DNA from: Draconibacterium orientale
GTDB lineage: Bacteria; Bacteroidota; Bacteroidia; Bacteroidales; FEN-979
Direction: 5' to 3'
Length of the DNA: 37,469 nucleotides
Assembly (NCBI GenBank): GCA_020719165.1
Contig: DYQT01000007.1
Location: 1 to 37,469, forward strand
Made by a program: the position numbers and the translations under genes. Below the pieces are notes generated by a model that worked only from the letters and a program-made list of their open reading frames with translations, was not told the origin of the DNA and did not search any database. Within the stretch, counting starts at the first letter, position 1, and each line of letters starts with the position of its first letter. Positions 1 to 7,911 of the stretch are shown here, one piece after another.

Positions 1-7
1 GATGAGT

Positions 8-321
8 CTACGACTCATTCAGCTTTACTGGTACAATAGTGATCAAACAATAAATCAATACATATTCTCCCCCACACAATAATCCACCATAATAATTCAG
101 AAATACAATTAGTGCGTTTTTATCCCGGTTTAATAAAGGGTAAGAAATTGTATAATTTATTCCATCTTTATATGAACTATCAGAAATCGAATTGATATGT
201 ACAGTTTTGTCACTAATAATCAGCCCGCCATAATTTAGAATACTTCCAAAAGAATCTTTTATTATTTTTGTGCTGTTAATTCATTAACAATACAAATTAG
301 TACTATGATAACACTTGGATC
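8..321 (-). pseudogene. Start-less coding remnant, unknown protein
   Basis: The minus strand is open for about 100 codons, ending at a TAG at positions 8-10, with no ATG, GTG or TTG start in a sensible place. The translation looks like real protein rather than chance, with stretches such as DSFGSILNYGGLIISDKT and YPLLNRDKNALIVFLNYY followed by LCGGEYVLIY. It resembles the C-terminal part of short Bacteroidota proteins of unknown role, from general memory only. Its 5' end would lie under the start of hdrC, so the gene is probably a truncated relic. The last 13 residues fit poorly, which may mean another frameshift. A perfect 7-bp inverted repeat with a 3-base loop (positions 2-18) overlaps the stop codon. 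No function is proposed. Confidence 0.35.
263..270 (+). promoter_or_regulatory. Possible Bacteroidota -7 element before hdrC
   Basis: TATTTTTG matches the TAnnTTTG -7 consensus of the Bacteroidota primary sigma factor and lies 34 bases before the hdrC ATG. No clear TTTG -33 element stands at the usual distance, so the call rests on one half of the consensus in AT-rich sequence. Confidence 0.3.
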
Positions 322-874
322 TCAGGGCAAAAACACATTTCTGGAAGACGTGAATGCTAAAAGCGGCGCCAATGTGCTTGAATGTTATCAATGCGGCAAG
401 TGTGTGAGCACCTGTCCGGTGTCGCAATACATGGATTTTCCTCCCCGTGAGATCATGCAGATGATCAAGCTGGGGCTGCGGAATGAGTGTTACATGGCCA
501 ATTCCCACTGGTTTTGCCTCACCTGCTCGGCTTGTTCGGGCCGTTGTCCCCGCGAAATAGATATCCCGGCTGTAATGGAAGCAGTTCGTCACCTGGCCAT
601 TGATGAAAATTACATCAATGATTCGAAGAAGGTGAAGGAGATTCGGAAGTTCCATGAGATATTCCTTGACATGATCAAACGCTACGGGCGCAACTATGAA
701 CTTCGCATGATGGCCGAATTCAACATACGCACCCGGAACCTCTTTAAAGACATGCATCTTGCTCCGAAAGCCCTTCTCAAGGGGAAAATTCCCCTGGGGG
801 TTAAACCACTCAAGAGCGCCAAGGCGATCAAGCGCATGTTCGCAATTGCCGATAAACTGGAAAAGAATAAATAA
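305..874 (+). CDS. hdrC: HdrC-like heterodisulfide reductase subunit C
   Basis: This 189-residue protein is the small ferredoxin-like subunit of an HdrABC module and passes electrons between HdrA and HdrB. Two [4Fe-4S] motifs are visible: CYQCGKCVSTCP (Cys27, 30, 33, 37) and CLTCSACSGRCP (Cys71, 74, 77, 81). The basic C-terminal third has no further motifs. There is no signal peptide or membrane segment, so it should be cytoplasmic. It is the first gene of a seven-gene operon; hdrB starts 11 bases downstream. Domain content and length fit HdrC, and the hdrC-hdrB-hdrA-flxD order makes the assignment strong. The true disulfide substrate in this organism is unknown, because Bacteroidota are not known to make coenzymes M and B. 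Confidence 0.92.
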   Translation: MITLGSQGKNTFLEDVNAKSGANVLECYQCGKCVSTCPVSQYMDFPPREIMQMIKLGLRNECYMANSHWFCLTCSACSGRCPREIDIPAVMEAVRHLAIDENYINDSKKVKEIRKFHEIFLDMIKRYGRNYELRMMAEFNIRTRNLFKDMHLAPKALLKGKIPLGVKPLKSAKAIKRMFAIADKLEKNK

Positions 875-885
875 TCTGACCGACG

Positions 886-1830
886 ATGAAGAAACTGACC
901 TATTTCCCGGGTTGTTCTGCACATGGTACCAGTGAGGAATTTGACAGTACCCTCAAATTGGTACTCAAAACCCTGGATGTGGAACTGGAAGACATTCCCG
1001 ACTGGAATTGTTGTGGTGCCACCTCCGCCCATGTGATGACCGAGAACCTTGCCTATGCGCTTCCGATGCGCAACCTGGTGTTAGCCGAAAAACTGGAAAA
1101 CACCACCATGGGCATCGCCTGTGCCTCATGCTATCAGCGCATGAAGGTTACCAAGGTGCATATGGACGAAAACCCGGAGTTGGCCAAACGGATCAATTCT
1201 ACCGTTGTGGAAGAAGGAACCTACCAGGGAACCGTTGATGTGAAATCGATGCTGCAATATGCATACGAGGATATCGGACTTGAAACCATCAAAAGCAAAG
1301 TAACCAAGCCTCTTACCGGGTTAAAGGTTGCCTGTTACTATGGTTGTTTGCTCACCCGGCCGAAAAATATAACCAAATTTGATTCCCCGGAGTACCCGGT
1401 TTCCATGGATCAGATTTGTGAAGCATTGGGTGCCACTGCCACCGAGTTCGATTACAAAACCGAATGTTGCGGCGCCTCCTTCTCCATCTCTAACACACAG
1501 GTTGTGGAAAACCTGAGCGGACAGATCCTGGCGATGGCCAAAGAGAGCGGCGCACATGCCATTGTGGTGGCGTGTCCGTTGTGTCAATCGAACCTCGACA
1601 TGCGGCAGCCCGATATTGAAAAGTTGCAGGGTGTCAAATACGATATCCCCATCTTTTATTTTACGCAACTCATGGCGCTTGCCTTCGGATATCCGATCGA
1701 CCAGTTGAAATTCCCAAAACACATCGTTCCTGTTGAAGGCGCATTGGCCAACATCGGGAAAGTTGCACCCGTGCCTGAGAAAGTTAAAAAACCCATCAAA
1801 GCTGTTGAAGCAGAAAGCGAGGATAAATAG
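886..1830 (+). CDS. hdrB: HdrB-like heterodisulfide reductase subunit B
   Basis: HdrB is the catalytic disulfide-reducing subunit. The 314 residues hold the two CCG domains typical of the family. The first has Cys10, the Cys42-Cys43-Gly motif and Cys79/Cys82 (CASC). The second has Cys150 and Cys154, Cys194-Cys195-Gly and Cys230/Cys233 (CPLC). These cysteines ligate the paired non-cubane clusters in methanogen HdrB. The full set is present, so the subunit should be active. The C-terminal tail after about residue 280 is Lys/Glu/Pro-rich and probably disordered. Its TAG stop shares one base with the GTG start of hdrA, indicating translational coupling. Confidence 0.92.
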   Translation: MKKLTYFPGCSAHGTSEEFDSTLKLVLKTLDVELEDIPDWNCCGATSAHVMTENLAYALPMRNLVLAEKLENTTMGIACASCYQRMKVTKVHMDENPELAKRINSTVVEEGTYQGTVDVKSMLQYAYEDIGLETIKSKVTKPLTGLKVACYYGCLLTRPKNITKFDSPEYPVSMDQICEALGATATEFDYKTECCGASFSISNTQVVENLSGQILAMAKESGAHAIVVACPLCQSNLDMRQPDIEKLQGVKYDIPIFYFTQLMALAFGYPIDQLKFPKHIVPVEGALANIGKVAPVPEKVKKPIKAVEAESEDK

Positions 1831-3803
1831 TGGCCAGAGTAGGAGTTTTCGTTTGTTTTTGCGGCGCCAACATTGCCGACTATGTAGATGTTCCCCAGGT
1901 TGTTGAGGAGGTTAAACGCATCAAGGAGGTCAAGTTTGCTACCGAATACAAGTATATGTGTTCCGATCCGGGGCAGGGGATGATCCGCGATGCCATTGTG
2001 CAGTATAAACTTACCTCCATCGTGGTGGCAGCCTGTTCGCCACGCATGCATGAGAAGACCTTCAGGAAAGCACTTTCCGATGCAGGGATGAATCCCTATC
2101 TGCTCGAGGTTGCCAACATCCGGGAACATTCATCCTGGGTGCATCAGAAGGATAAAAAAGCTGCCACCAACAAGGCGATGGATCTTTGCCGTATGGCCGT
2201 CGCTAAATCCATTGCCAATGAGCAGTTGCATGAAATTTCGGTACCGGTAACCAAGCGTGCGCTGGTGATCGGTGGCGGGATTGCCGGCATTCAGGCGGCC
2301 CTCGACATTGCCGATGCCCGTATCCCGGTGGTATTGGTTGAAAAAAGCCCCTCTATCGGTGGGAAAATGGCCCAGCTCGATGAAACCTTTCCCACCCTCG
2401 ACTGCGCCCAGTGTATTCTCACACCCAAGATGGTGGATGTAGCCTCCCATCCCTACATTGAACTTATTCCTTACGCAGAAGTTCTTGAATTGCAGGGATT
2501 TGTGGGAAATTATAAGGTCAAGATCAAAAAGAAGGCTTCGTATGTAAATTTCAAAACCTGCACCGGTTGTGGCGCCTGCTGGCAAAAATGCCCTGTAAAG
2601 GTTCCCAATGAGTACAACATGGGCATCGACAAGCGGAAGGCGATCTATACGCCGTTCCCTCAGGCGGTTCCCAACAAGCCGGTTATCGATGCCGAACATT
2701 GTACCATGCTGCTGAAGGGTAAGTGCGGAATTTGTGCCAAAGTTTGTTTGCCGGGTGCGATTGACTACAAAATGCAGGATGAGATCATCGAACGCGAAAT
2801 CGGAGCAGTGGTAGTAGCAACAGGATATGACATGTGGGATCCCACACCTTATGAAGAATATGGTGTAGGCCGGTTCAAAGACATCATCACCTCGTTGGAA
2901 TTCGAACGGATGGTATCGGCCAACGGCCCCACCAATGGAGTGCCTGCCCGCCCTTCCGACGGCAAAGTGCCTAAAAATGTTGTGTTCATTAAGTGTGTTG
3001 GCTCCCGCGATGAAGCCAAGGGCATTGAATACTGCTCCAAGATTTGCTGCATGTACACCACCAAGCATACCATTTTGCTTCATCATAAAGTTCACGATTC
3101 CCATGCTTATGTTTTTTACATGGATATCAGGGCGGCAGGAAAAGGGTATGAAGAATTTGTAAAGAAAGCCCAGGTTGACACAGGCACAACATACCTTCGA
3201 GGCCGTGTTTCAAAAATTTACAAAAAGGGCGATAAGCTGATGGTTCGCGGCGAGGATGCCCAGATTGGCCAGGTGGTTGAGGTAGAGGCAGACCTTGTGG
3301 TACTTGCAACGGCGGTAAGCGCTCCGAAAGACAATCCGGAACTTGCACGCTTGCTTGGAATCTCCTACGATAAATATGGCTACCTCTCCGAAGCGCACCC
3401 CAAACTTCGGCCGGTAGAGACAGCCAAGGCCGGAATTTTCCTGGCAGGTTGTACCCAGGCGCCCAAAGATATTCCTGAGACAGTTTCGCAGGCGTCGGCA
3501 TGTGCTGCCAAAGTTTGCGGGCTCTTTGCCGGAGACACCATGAAGAAGGACCCGATGGTTTCCACCATCAACAATGAGTATTGCTCAGGCTGCCAGAATT
3601 GCGTGAACGTTTGTCCTTACGGTGCAATCGTCACAGAAAATGTTCCAATGGGTCACGGTTCAAAAGAGCTGCGTACCGTTGCCAAAATCAACGAGGGTGT
3701 TTGTCAGGGTTGTGGCTCCTGCGTAGCGATTTGCCGCAGCATGGCCATCAATCTTGCCGGCTTTACAGATCCTCAAATCATTAACGAGATAGTTTCAATC
3801 TAA
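1830..3803 (+). CDS. hdrA: HdrA-like FAD/iron-sulfur subunit
   Basis: HdrA is the flavin subunit at which electron bifurcation occurs in methanogen Hdr complexes. The 657-residue protein has an N-terminal cysteine-containing domain (GVFVCFCGANI, Cys44, Cys69), an FAD-binding glycine motif (VIGGGIAG, about 146-153), the family signature around Cys192/Cys195 (DCAQC), a ferredoxin motif CTGCGACWQKCP near 245, a CGICAKVC motif near 305, and two C-terminal ferredoxin motifs (CSGCQNCVNVCP and CQGCGSCVAICR). The start is GTG at 1830, chosen because it overlaps the hdrB stop and gives the expected N terminus. The stop overlaps the next ATG (TAATG). Length is normal for a single HdrA unit. Confidence 0.93.
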   Translation: MARVGVFVCFCGANIADYVDVPQVVEEVKRIKEVKFATEYKYMCSDPGQGMIRDAIVQYKLTSIVVAACSPRMHEKTFRKALSDAGMNPYLLEVANIREHSSWVHQKDKKAATNKAMDLCRMAVAKSIANEQLHEISVPVTKRALVIGGGIAGIQAALDIADARIPVVLVEKSPSIGGKMAQLDETFPTLDCAQCILTPKMVDVASHPYIELIPYAEVLELQGFVGNYKVKIKKKASYVNFKTCTGCGACWQKCPVKVPNEYNMGIDKRKAIYTPFPQAVPNKPVIDAEHCTMLLKGKCGICAKVCLPGAIDYKMQDEIIEREIGAVVVATGYDMWDPTPYEEYGVGRFKDIITSLEFERMVSANGPTNGVPARPSDGKVPKNVVFIKCVGSRDEAKGIEYCSKICCMYTTKHTILLHHKVHDSHAYVFYMDIRAAGKGYEEFVKKAQVDTGTTYLRGRVSKIYKKGDKLMVRGEDAQIGQVVEVEADLVVLATAVSAPKDNPELARLLGISYDKYGYLSEAHPKLRPVETAKAGIFLAGCTQAPKDIPETVSQASACAAKVCGLFAGDTMKKDPMVSTINNEYCSGCQNCVNVCPYGAIVTENVPMGHGSKELRTVAKINEGVCQGCGSCVAICRSMAINLAGFTDPQIINEIVSI

Positions 3804-4291
3804 TGGAAACAGAAGTAAAAGATCAACTTGTAAGCATTGAAAAACCCGAACTTATTGCGCCTCCCAACTGGGAGCCGGTGATCATGGGCATTCTTTGCAA
3901 CTGGTGTTCCTATGCCGGATCCGACCTCACGGGAACTTCCCGGATTCAGTATCCGCCCAACATCCGCATCATCCGCGTGCCGTGTTCATCGCGGGTTGAT
4001 CCGTGGTTTCTGATTAAATCATTGCAAACCACGGCCGATGGCGTGCTTGTTTCAGGATGTCATCCGGGCGACTGCCATTACATCAGCGGGAATTATTTTG
4101 CACGCCGCCGCTTCCTGGTTACCAAGAAGTTGTTGAATTTTGTGGGATTTCATGAAAACAGGATACAATTCTCCTGGGTTTCGGCTGCGGAAGGCCCCAA
4201 ATTTGCCAAGGTGGTAAACAAAGTGACCGAAGACATCAAGAAACTCGGTCCGCTTCATTTGTATAAAAAAGAAAATTTCGAGAAGAAATGA
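3803..4291 (+). CDS. flxD: MvhD/FlxD-like electron transfer subunit
   Basis: This 162-residue protein belongs to the MvhD (FlpD) family, a [2Fe-2S] protein that links HdrA to an electron-donating module. The characteristic cysteines are visible in ILCNWCSYAG, RVPCSSRVDP and SGCHPGDCHY. The N-terminal 28 residues are an extension before the core. In methanogens the partner is a hydrogenase or formate dehydrogenase; here no hydrogenase genes follow, and the partner is the flavin oxidoreductase module encoded next. It overlaps hdrA by one base and flxC by four bases (ATGA). FlxD is the name used for this subunit in the Desulfovibrio Flx-Hdr complex. Confidence 0.9.
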   Translation: METEVKDQLVSIEKPELIAPPNWEPVIMGILCNWCSYAGSDLTGTSRIQYPPNIRIIRVPCSSRVDPWFLIKSLQTTADGVLVSGCHPGDCHYISGNYFARRRFLVTKKLLNFVGFHENRIQFSWVSAAEGPKFAKVVNKVTEDIKKLGPLHLYKKENFEKK

Positions 4292-5145
4292 ACTATACGA
4301 AACAGATCCAGGACATCGCGGCAAAGTTGTTTGCTGAAGGAAAGATCGATGTTTTCGTTGGTTACCGTGTGAACGGTTTCGACGACAACCAGGTTCCTGT
4401 GCTGATAACTGATCCGCAGGATGTATCCAAACTGGTGTTCACCAACAAATCGGTTTTTAACCTTGTGAATTACCTCAAGAGCGATCATACCCGCAGAAAG
4501 CGTGTAGGGCTTGTCGTTAAAGGATGTGACAGCAGGTCATTGAACCTGATGCTGACCGAAAACCAGGTGAAGCGCGAAAACCTCTATGTGGTAGGTATTT
4601 GCTGTGAAGGAGTGGTGGATGATGCCGGAAAAAAGATGCAGAATTGCGTTGAGTGTGTGGTTCCCGATGCGGTTGTGAGTGATGAGTTGCTGGGTACGCC
4701 GTCGGCCATTGTACCAAAGCCCTATGTGACGAACTCGGATATCGCCGCTCTTGCATTAAAACCGTTGACAGAGCGTGCTGCCTATTTCGAAGAGGTGTTC
4801 GAAAGCTGTATCCGCTGCAATGCATGCCGTCATTCCTGTCCGTTGTGTTATTGCGCCAAATGCTGCATCGATCAGGAAACAGCTACCCTTTACAACGGGG
4901 CCAATACCACTTCAGGCGCTTTTCATGCGTTGATGACCTGGTCTCTGCATCTGGCAGGCCGCTGTGTCGATTGCCGCAACTGCGAGAAAGCCTGTCCGAG
5001 CCACCTGCCGTTGCATTTGCTTCACAAGCAGAATGAAAGTGTTATTTATGAGAACTTCCAGGAACACCTGGCCGGCGTTATCCCCGAAGACAGGGGTGCC
5101 TTCTACAAATACAGTTTGAAAGATCCTGATGATTTTATCATGTAA
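4288..5145 (+). CDS. flxC: Iron-sulfur subunit of Flx-Hdr, FlxC-like
   Basis: The 285-residue protein has an N-terminal half resembling the FrhB/FdhB beta-subunit fold (VGLVVKGCDSRSLNLML near 73, ICCEGVV near 104, CVEC at 120-123) and a C-terminal dicluster ferredoxin part. The clusters are CIRCNACRHSCPLCYCAKCC (from Cys174) and CVDCRNCEKACP (Cys226, 229, 232, 236). This suits an electron relay between the NAD(P)H-oxidising FlxA and FlxD/HdrA. It overlaps flxD by four bases. The flxC versus flxB naming follows gene order in the Desulfovibrio cluster and is less certain than the family assignment. Confidence 0.75.
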   Translation: MNYTKQIQDIAAKLFAEGKIDVFVGYRVNGFDDNQVPVLITDPQDVSKLVFTNKSVFNLVNYLKSDHTRRKRVGLVVKGCDSRSLNLMLTENQVKRENLYVVGICCEGVVDDAGKKMQNCVECVVPDAVVSDELLGTPSAIVPKPYVTNSDIAALALKPLTERAAYFEEVFESCIRCNACRHSCPLCYCAKCCIDQETATLYNGANTTSGAFHALMTWSLHLAGRCVDCRNCEKACPSHLPLHLLHKQNESVIYENFQEHLAGVIPEDRGAFYKYSLKDPDDFIM

Positions 5146-5160
5146 TCCGAATTGAACCAT

Positions 5161-6210
5161 ATGAGCGTTGAAACATTTGTTACCGATAAAGCAGGCTTGC
5201 AAAAATTCTATGAGGCCATCATTACCCGTCATGAAACCTATGCCCCGGTAGAGAAATTCGGCAAATTTGATTTTAAGCGGGTTGCCCTTCTTTCGGAATG
5301 CGATCCAGAATCGCCTATCTCGAAAACCCAGAGTATCAAACCCCTGTTTTTCCCACGATCAGCTAAAATTATGAAATATGTCGCCACCAGCGCCGGAACG
5401 GAAGTTTCTGAGGTGGATGACGATCCCCTGGCAGGCAAGCGGGTTATCCTGGGTGCGAAACATTGTGATGCTCGGGCATTGCAGGTTCTTGACAAGGTTT
5501 ACAATTGGGATTACATCGACACCGATTATCAGAAGCGCCGCGAAAATACCGTAATCGTATCTAAGCGTTGCGACAAGGCAGATACCCATTGCTTTTGCAC
5601 CTCCCTCGATTATGATTTGGAAAACCTTGATGCCATGGATGTACTGATCGTGAATGGCCCGGACGGAAAGATTTATATAAAGTCAAAAACCCCGAAAGGC
5701 GACGAACTCCTGCGAACCGATGTCACGCGTCACGTGTCACGCATCACGGAAGAAGTCTCGGACCCCGATCTGAAAAAGCAATACGAAGCCTTTGCCGGTT
5801 CTTTCCGCCTTAAAATGAACTACAAGGAGGTAAATGAGAAACTTTCAAAGATTTTCGACACCCCTCAGTTTGAAAATGTTTCGGGCAATTGTGTGAGTTG
5901 TAATACCTGTGCCTTTGTTTGTCCGACCTGCCATTGTTTTAAAATTTCCGATGAAAAGGTGAAAGATACAGGATTGCGTTACAAGAGCTATGACTCCTGC
6001 AACAACGGGTACTTCACCCTCATGGCCGGCGGTCACAATCCCCGTCCGGTAAAGTACCGTCGCTGGCGACAACGCGCGATGCATAAATTTGTTTACTACA
6101 AAGAGCGTTTTGGCGAAAATCTTTGCGTGGGATGTGGCAAATGTACCATCTCCTGCCCGGTGAATATCAGCATTTTTGAGGTGGTTAATCAGGTGGCTGG
6201 TGGGGAATAA
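5161..6210 (+). CDS. flxB: Iron-sulfur subunit of Flx-Hdr, FlxB/HydB-like
   Basis: The product of 349 residues is a 4Fe-4S dicluster protein related to sulfhydrogenase beta subunit (HydB) and anaerobic sulfite reductase subunit A (AsrA). An N-terminal domain carries KRVILGAKHCDARALQVL and a DKADTHCFCTS region that may bind a further cluster. The C-terminal third has the two clusters CVSCNTCAFVCPTCHC and CVGCGKCTISCP. I chose the ATG at 5161; an in-frame TTG at 5152 would add three residues. The start follows flxC by 15 bases. The stop codon TAA runs directly into the 8-bp tandem repeat that separates this gene from flxA. Confidence 0.77.
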   Translation: MSVETFVTDKAGLQKFYEAIITRHETYAPVEKFGKFDFKRVALLSECDPESPISKTQSIKPLFFPRSAKIMKYVATSAGTEVSEVDDDPLAGKRVILGAKHCDARALQVLDKVYNWDYIDTDYQKRRENTVIVSKRCDKADTHCFCTSLDYDLENLDAMDVLIVNGPDGKIYIKSKTPKGDELLRTDVTRHVSRITEEVSDPDLKKQYEAFAGSFRLKMNYKEVNEKLSKIFDTPQFENVSGNCVSCNTCAFVCPTCHCFKISDEKVKDTGLRYKSYDSCNNGYFTLMAGGHNPRPVKYRRWRQRAMHKFVYYKERFGENLCVGCGKCTISCPVNISIFEVVNQVAGGE

Positions 6211-6265
6211 TGTGCTGATGTGCTGATGTGCTGATGTGCTGATGTGCTGATGTGCTGATGTGCTA
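6210..6265 (+). repeat. 8-bp tandem repeat, seven copies
   Basis: The unit ATGTGCTG occurs six times in perfect register from the last base of the flxB stop codon, followed by a seventh copy with one change (ATGTGCTA). It fills most of the 89-base gap between flxB and flxA, the largest gap in this operon. It holds no inverted symmetry that would make a terminator. The array looks like a slippage-prone microsatellite whose copy number could alter spacing in the message. Confidence 0.95.
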
Positions 6266-6299
6266 ATGTAAAATGATTCAATAATTTAATAATTTCCAG

Positions 6300-7133
6300 A
6301 TGGAACAGCTTTTAGTACCGATGATATGCAAGGTTGACAAAGTCATCGAGGAAACACCCGATATTCGTACCTACCGCCTGAAATTCAGGGAGGAGGGCCT
6401 GATGGAAAAATTCACCTATCTGCCCGGCCAGTTTGTTGAATTTTCCCTGCTTGGTTCCGGTGAATGTACTTTTTGCATAGCATCCTCGGCTACGCGGAAA
6501 GGTTATTTTGACTGCTCAATCAAAAAAGCCGGAGTTGTTACTGCCGATATTCACATGAGTCTTGAAGAGGGAGATGAGGTGGGAATCCGTGGACCTTTCG
6601 GAAACTGGTTCCCATTGGAAGAGATCAAGGGAAAAAACCTGTTGTTTGTCGGCGGGGGAATCGGGCTGGCGCCATTGCGTTCGCTGATTCAGTATTGTAT
6701 TGATAACCGCAACGATTACAAGGACTTTACCATTCTTTATGGCGCACGCACCAGTGCCGACATGTGTTATAAAGAGGAGATTAAAGAGTGGCAGGATGAT
6801 AAAAGTCTGAAGATTGTGCTCACCATTGATAAGCCTGAAGAGGCGTGGACAACGAATGTGGGTGTTGTTCCCAAAATTCTCGAAGAGGTAGTTAAACCCG
6901 TGATTGAAAATACCAAAGTAATCACCTGCGGGCCTCCTATCATGATCAAGTACACCATTCAATCGTTGCTGAAACTGGGCTTTGCCGACAAGGACATTAT
7001 TACCACCCTGGAGATGAAGATGCAGTGCGGTCTTGGAAAATGCGGGCGTTGCAACATCGGGTCGACCTATGTGTGCAAGGATGGACCGGTGTTTACCAAT
7101 GAGCAGTTGAAGAATTTGCCTGACGAGTTTTAA
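6300..7133 (+). CDS. flxA: FlxA/HydG-like FAD-NAD(P)H oxidoreductase subunit
   Basis: FlxA is the NAD(P)H-oxidising input subunit. The 277 residues follow the ferredoxin-NADP reductase fold: an FAD-binding domain (about 1-105, with LPGQFVEFSL and GPFGNWFPL), an NAD(P)-binding domain with VGGGIGLAPL (117-126) and CGPP (210-213), and a C-terminal [2Fe-2S] motif at Cys243, Cys248, Cys251 and Cys259 (CGLGKCGRC). The same architecture occurs in sulfhydrogenase gamma subunit and AsrB. Without an asrC sulfite reductase or hydrogenase gene, and with hdrABC and flxD upstream, the Flx-Hdr assignment is best. It ends the operon; the next gene is on the opposite strand. Confidence 0.87.
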   Translation: MEQLLVPMICKVDKVIEETPDIRTYRLKFREEGLMEKFTYLPGQFVEFSLLGSGECTFCIASSATRKGYFDCSIKKAGVVTADIHMSLEEGDEVGIRGPFGNWFPLEEIKGKNLLFVGGGIGLAPLRSLIQYCIDNRNDYKDFTILYGARTSADMCYKEEIKEWQDDKSLKIVLTIDKPEEAWTTNVGVVPKILEEVVKPVIENTKVITCGPPIMIKYTIQSLLKLGFADKDIITTLEMKMQCGLGKCGRCNIGSTYVCKDGPVFTNEQLKNLPDEF

Positions 7134-7153
7134 AATAATATCACTATGTAACG

Positions 7154-7228
7154 CTGTGTTTTCTCTGTGGCTAATGTGATGCAATAGTTTTACACAGAGG
7201 GCACAGAGGACCACAGAGGACCACAGAG
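7154..7228. repeat. CTCTGTG/CACAGAG repeat block, 3' side of GxxExxY gene
   Basis: CTGTG-type motifs (7154-7170) are followed about 22 bases later by four CACAGAG copies (7193-7228), three of them spaced as accacagagg-like 10-mers. The two halves are complementary and could fold into a hairpin. The block begins soon after the flxA stop and reaches the stop codon of the neighbouring minus-strand gene. A similar block lies at the other end of that gene. Confidence 0.85.
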
Positions 7229-7229
7229 A

Positions 7230-7601
7230 TTATTTTCTATACCTTTTAATGCCGTTTTTTAGCAGGGTTACGTTGAAGTTGATCAGTAGACCGATGTTTT
7301 TATGTGCAAATTTCATGTAGGTCAATATCTGGGCTTCATGAACCGGGTGAAATGCATCGACGGTTTTTAATTCAATAATCACCCTGTTTTCGACAAGGAT
7401 GTCCATCCGGTAACCATACTCCAGGCTGATTTCCTTGTAAACCACAGCCACTGGTTTCTGTCTTATAACCTCCAGGCCGGCATTTTGCAATTCGTAAGCA
7501 AGACATTCTTCGTAGGCCGATTCCAATAGTCCGGGCCCCAGATGTTTGTGCACCTCTATTGCACAGCCAATAATTTTTTCAGTAATCTGGTTGATTTCCA
7601 T
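7230..7601 (-). CDS. GxxExxY family protein, PD-(D/E)XK-like
   Basis: This 123-residue protein carries the motif that names the family, GLLESAY (24-30), in the context [16 protein letters not shown] nuclease-like pattern follows: Asp67 in YRMDIL and Glu77-x-Lys79 in IIELK, as in the PD-(D/E)XK superfamily. The function of the family is not established; nuclease activity is inference from fold. The gene stands alone, convergent to flxA, with repeat blocks of related sequence directly on both sides. That setting suggests a self-contained inserted cassette rather than a part of either neighbouring operon. Confidence 0.85.
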   Translation of the reverse strand: MEINQITEKIIGCAIEVHKHLGPGLLESAYEECLAYELQNAGLEVIRQKPVAVVYKEISLEYGYRMDILVENRVIIELKTVDAFHPVHEAQILTYMKFAHKNIGLLINFNVTLLKNGIKRYRK

Positions 7602-7614
7602 AATGTTTTAGTTT

Positions 7615-7711
7615 TTCTCTGTGTAACTCTGTGTTTCTCTGTCTAACTTTGAGATCTATTTATTTCATAGAGAACACAGAGAACCCGGAGAACCACAGAG
7701 AACCACAGAGG
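7615..7711. repeat. CTCTGTG/CACAGAG repeat block, 5' side of GxxExxY gene
   Basis: Three CTCTGTG/ACTCTGTG-type motifs (7615-7642) are followed after an AT-rich spacer by CACAGAG motifs, including two tandem copies of AACCACAGAG (7691-7710). The layout is the same as in the block at 7154-7228: one inverted arm, spacer, direct repeats. The block begins just upstream of the start codon of the GxxExxY gene and may contain its promoter. Confidence 0.85.
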
Positions 7712-7911
7712 ATTTTATTGATGTTAATAATCCATTTAAGTATAAAATGTATTTGTATTTATTGCTTAATCGGAAAAACAGGAAAAGGTAATACATGATT
7801 GGCGTAAAAACTTATATTATTCGAAAATGATCCCTTACAATTATAGAAATCTATCCATCATATTCGTTGAAGAGAAGGAAGAACATGTTCGCACTCTTAA
7901 TATTGGTATAG

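Noticed and set aside
284-922. Open frame on the minus strand across hdrC
   Set aside because: It is a shadow of hdrC with low-complexity, His-rich translation; the sense gene is clear.
2130-3104. Long open frame on the minus strand, 324 codons
   Set aside because: It lies antisense inside hdrA, whose cysteine motifs and length are fully accounted for; the antisense product has no recognisable domains.
6210-6265. Possible CRISPR array
   Set aside because: The units are 8 bases with no spacers; it is a simple tandem repeat.
7154-7711. CRISPR-like or insertion-sequence ends
   Set aside because: The CACAGAG repeats are short, irregularly spaced and lack unique spacers; no transposase gene is present, so only a cassette is suggested, not an IS element.
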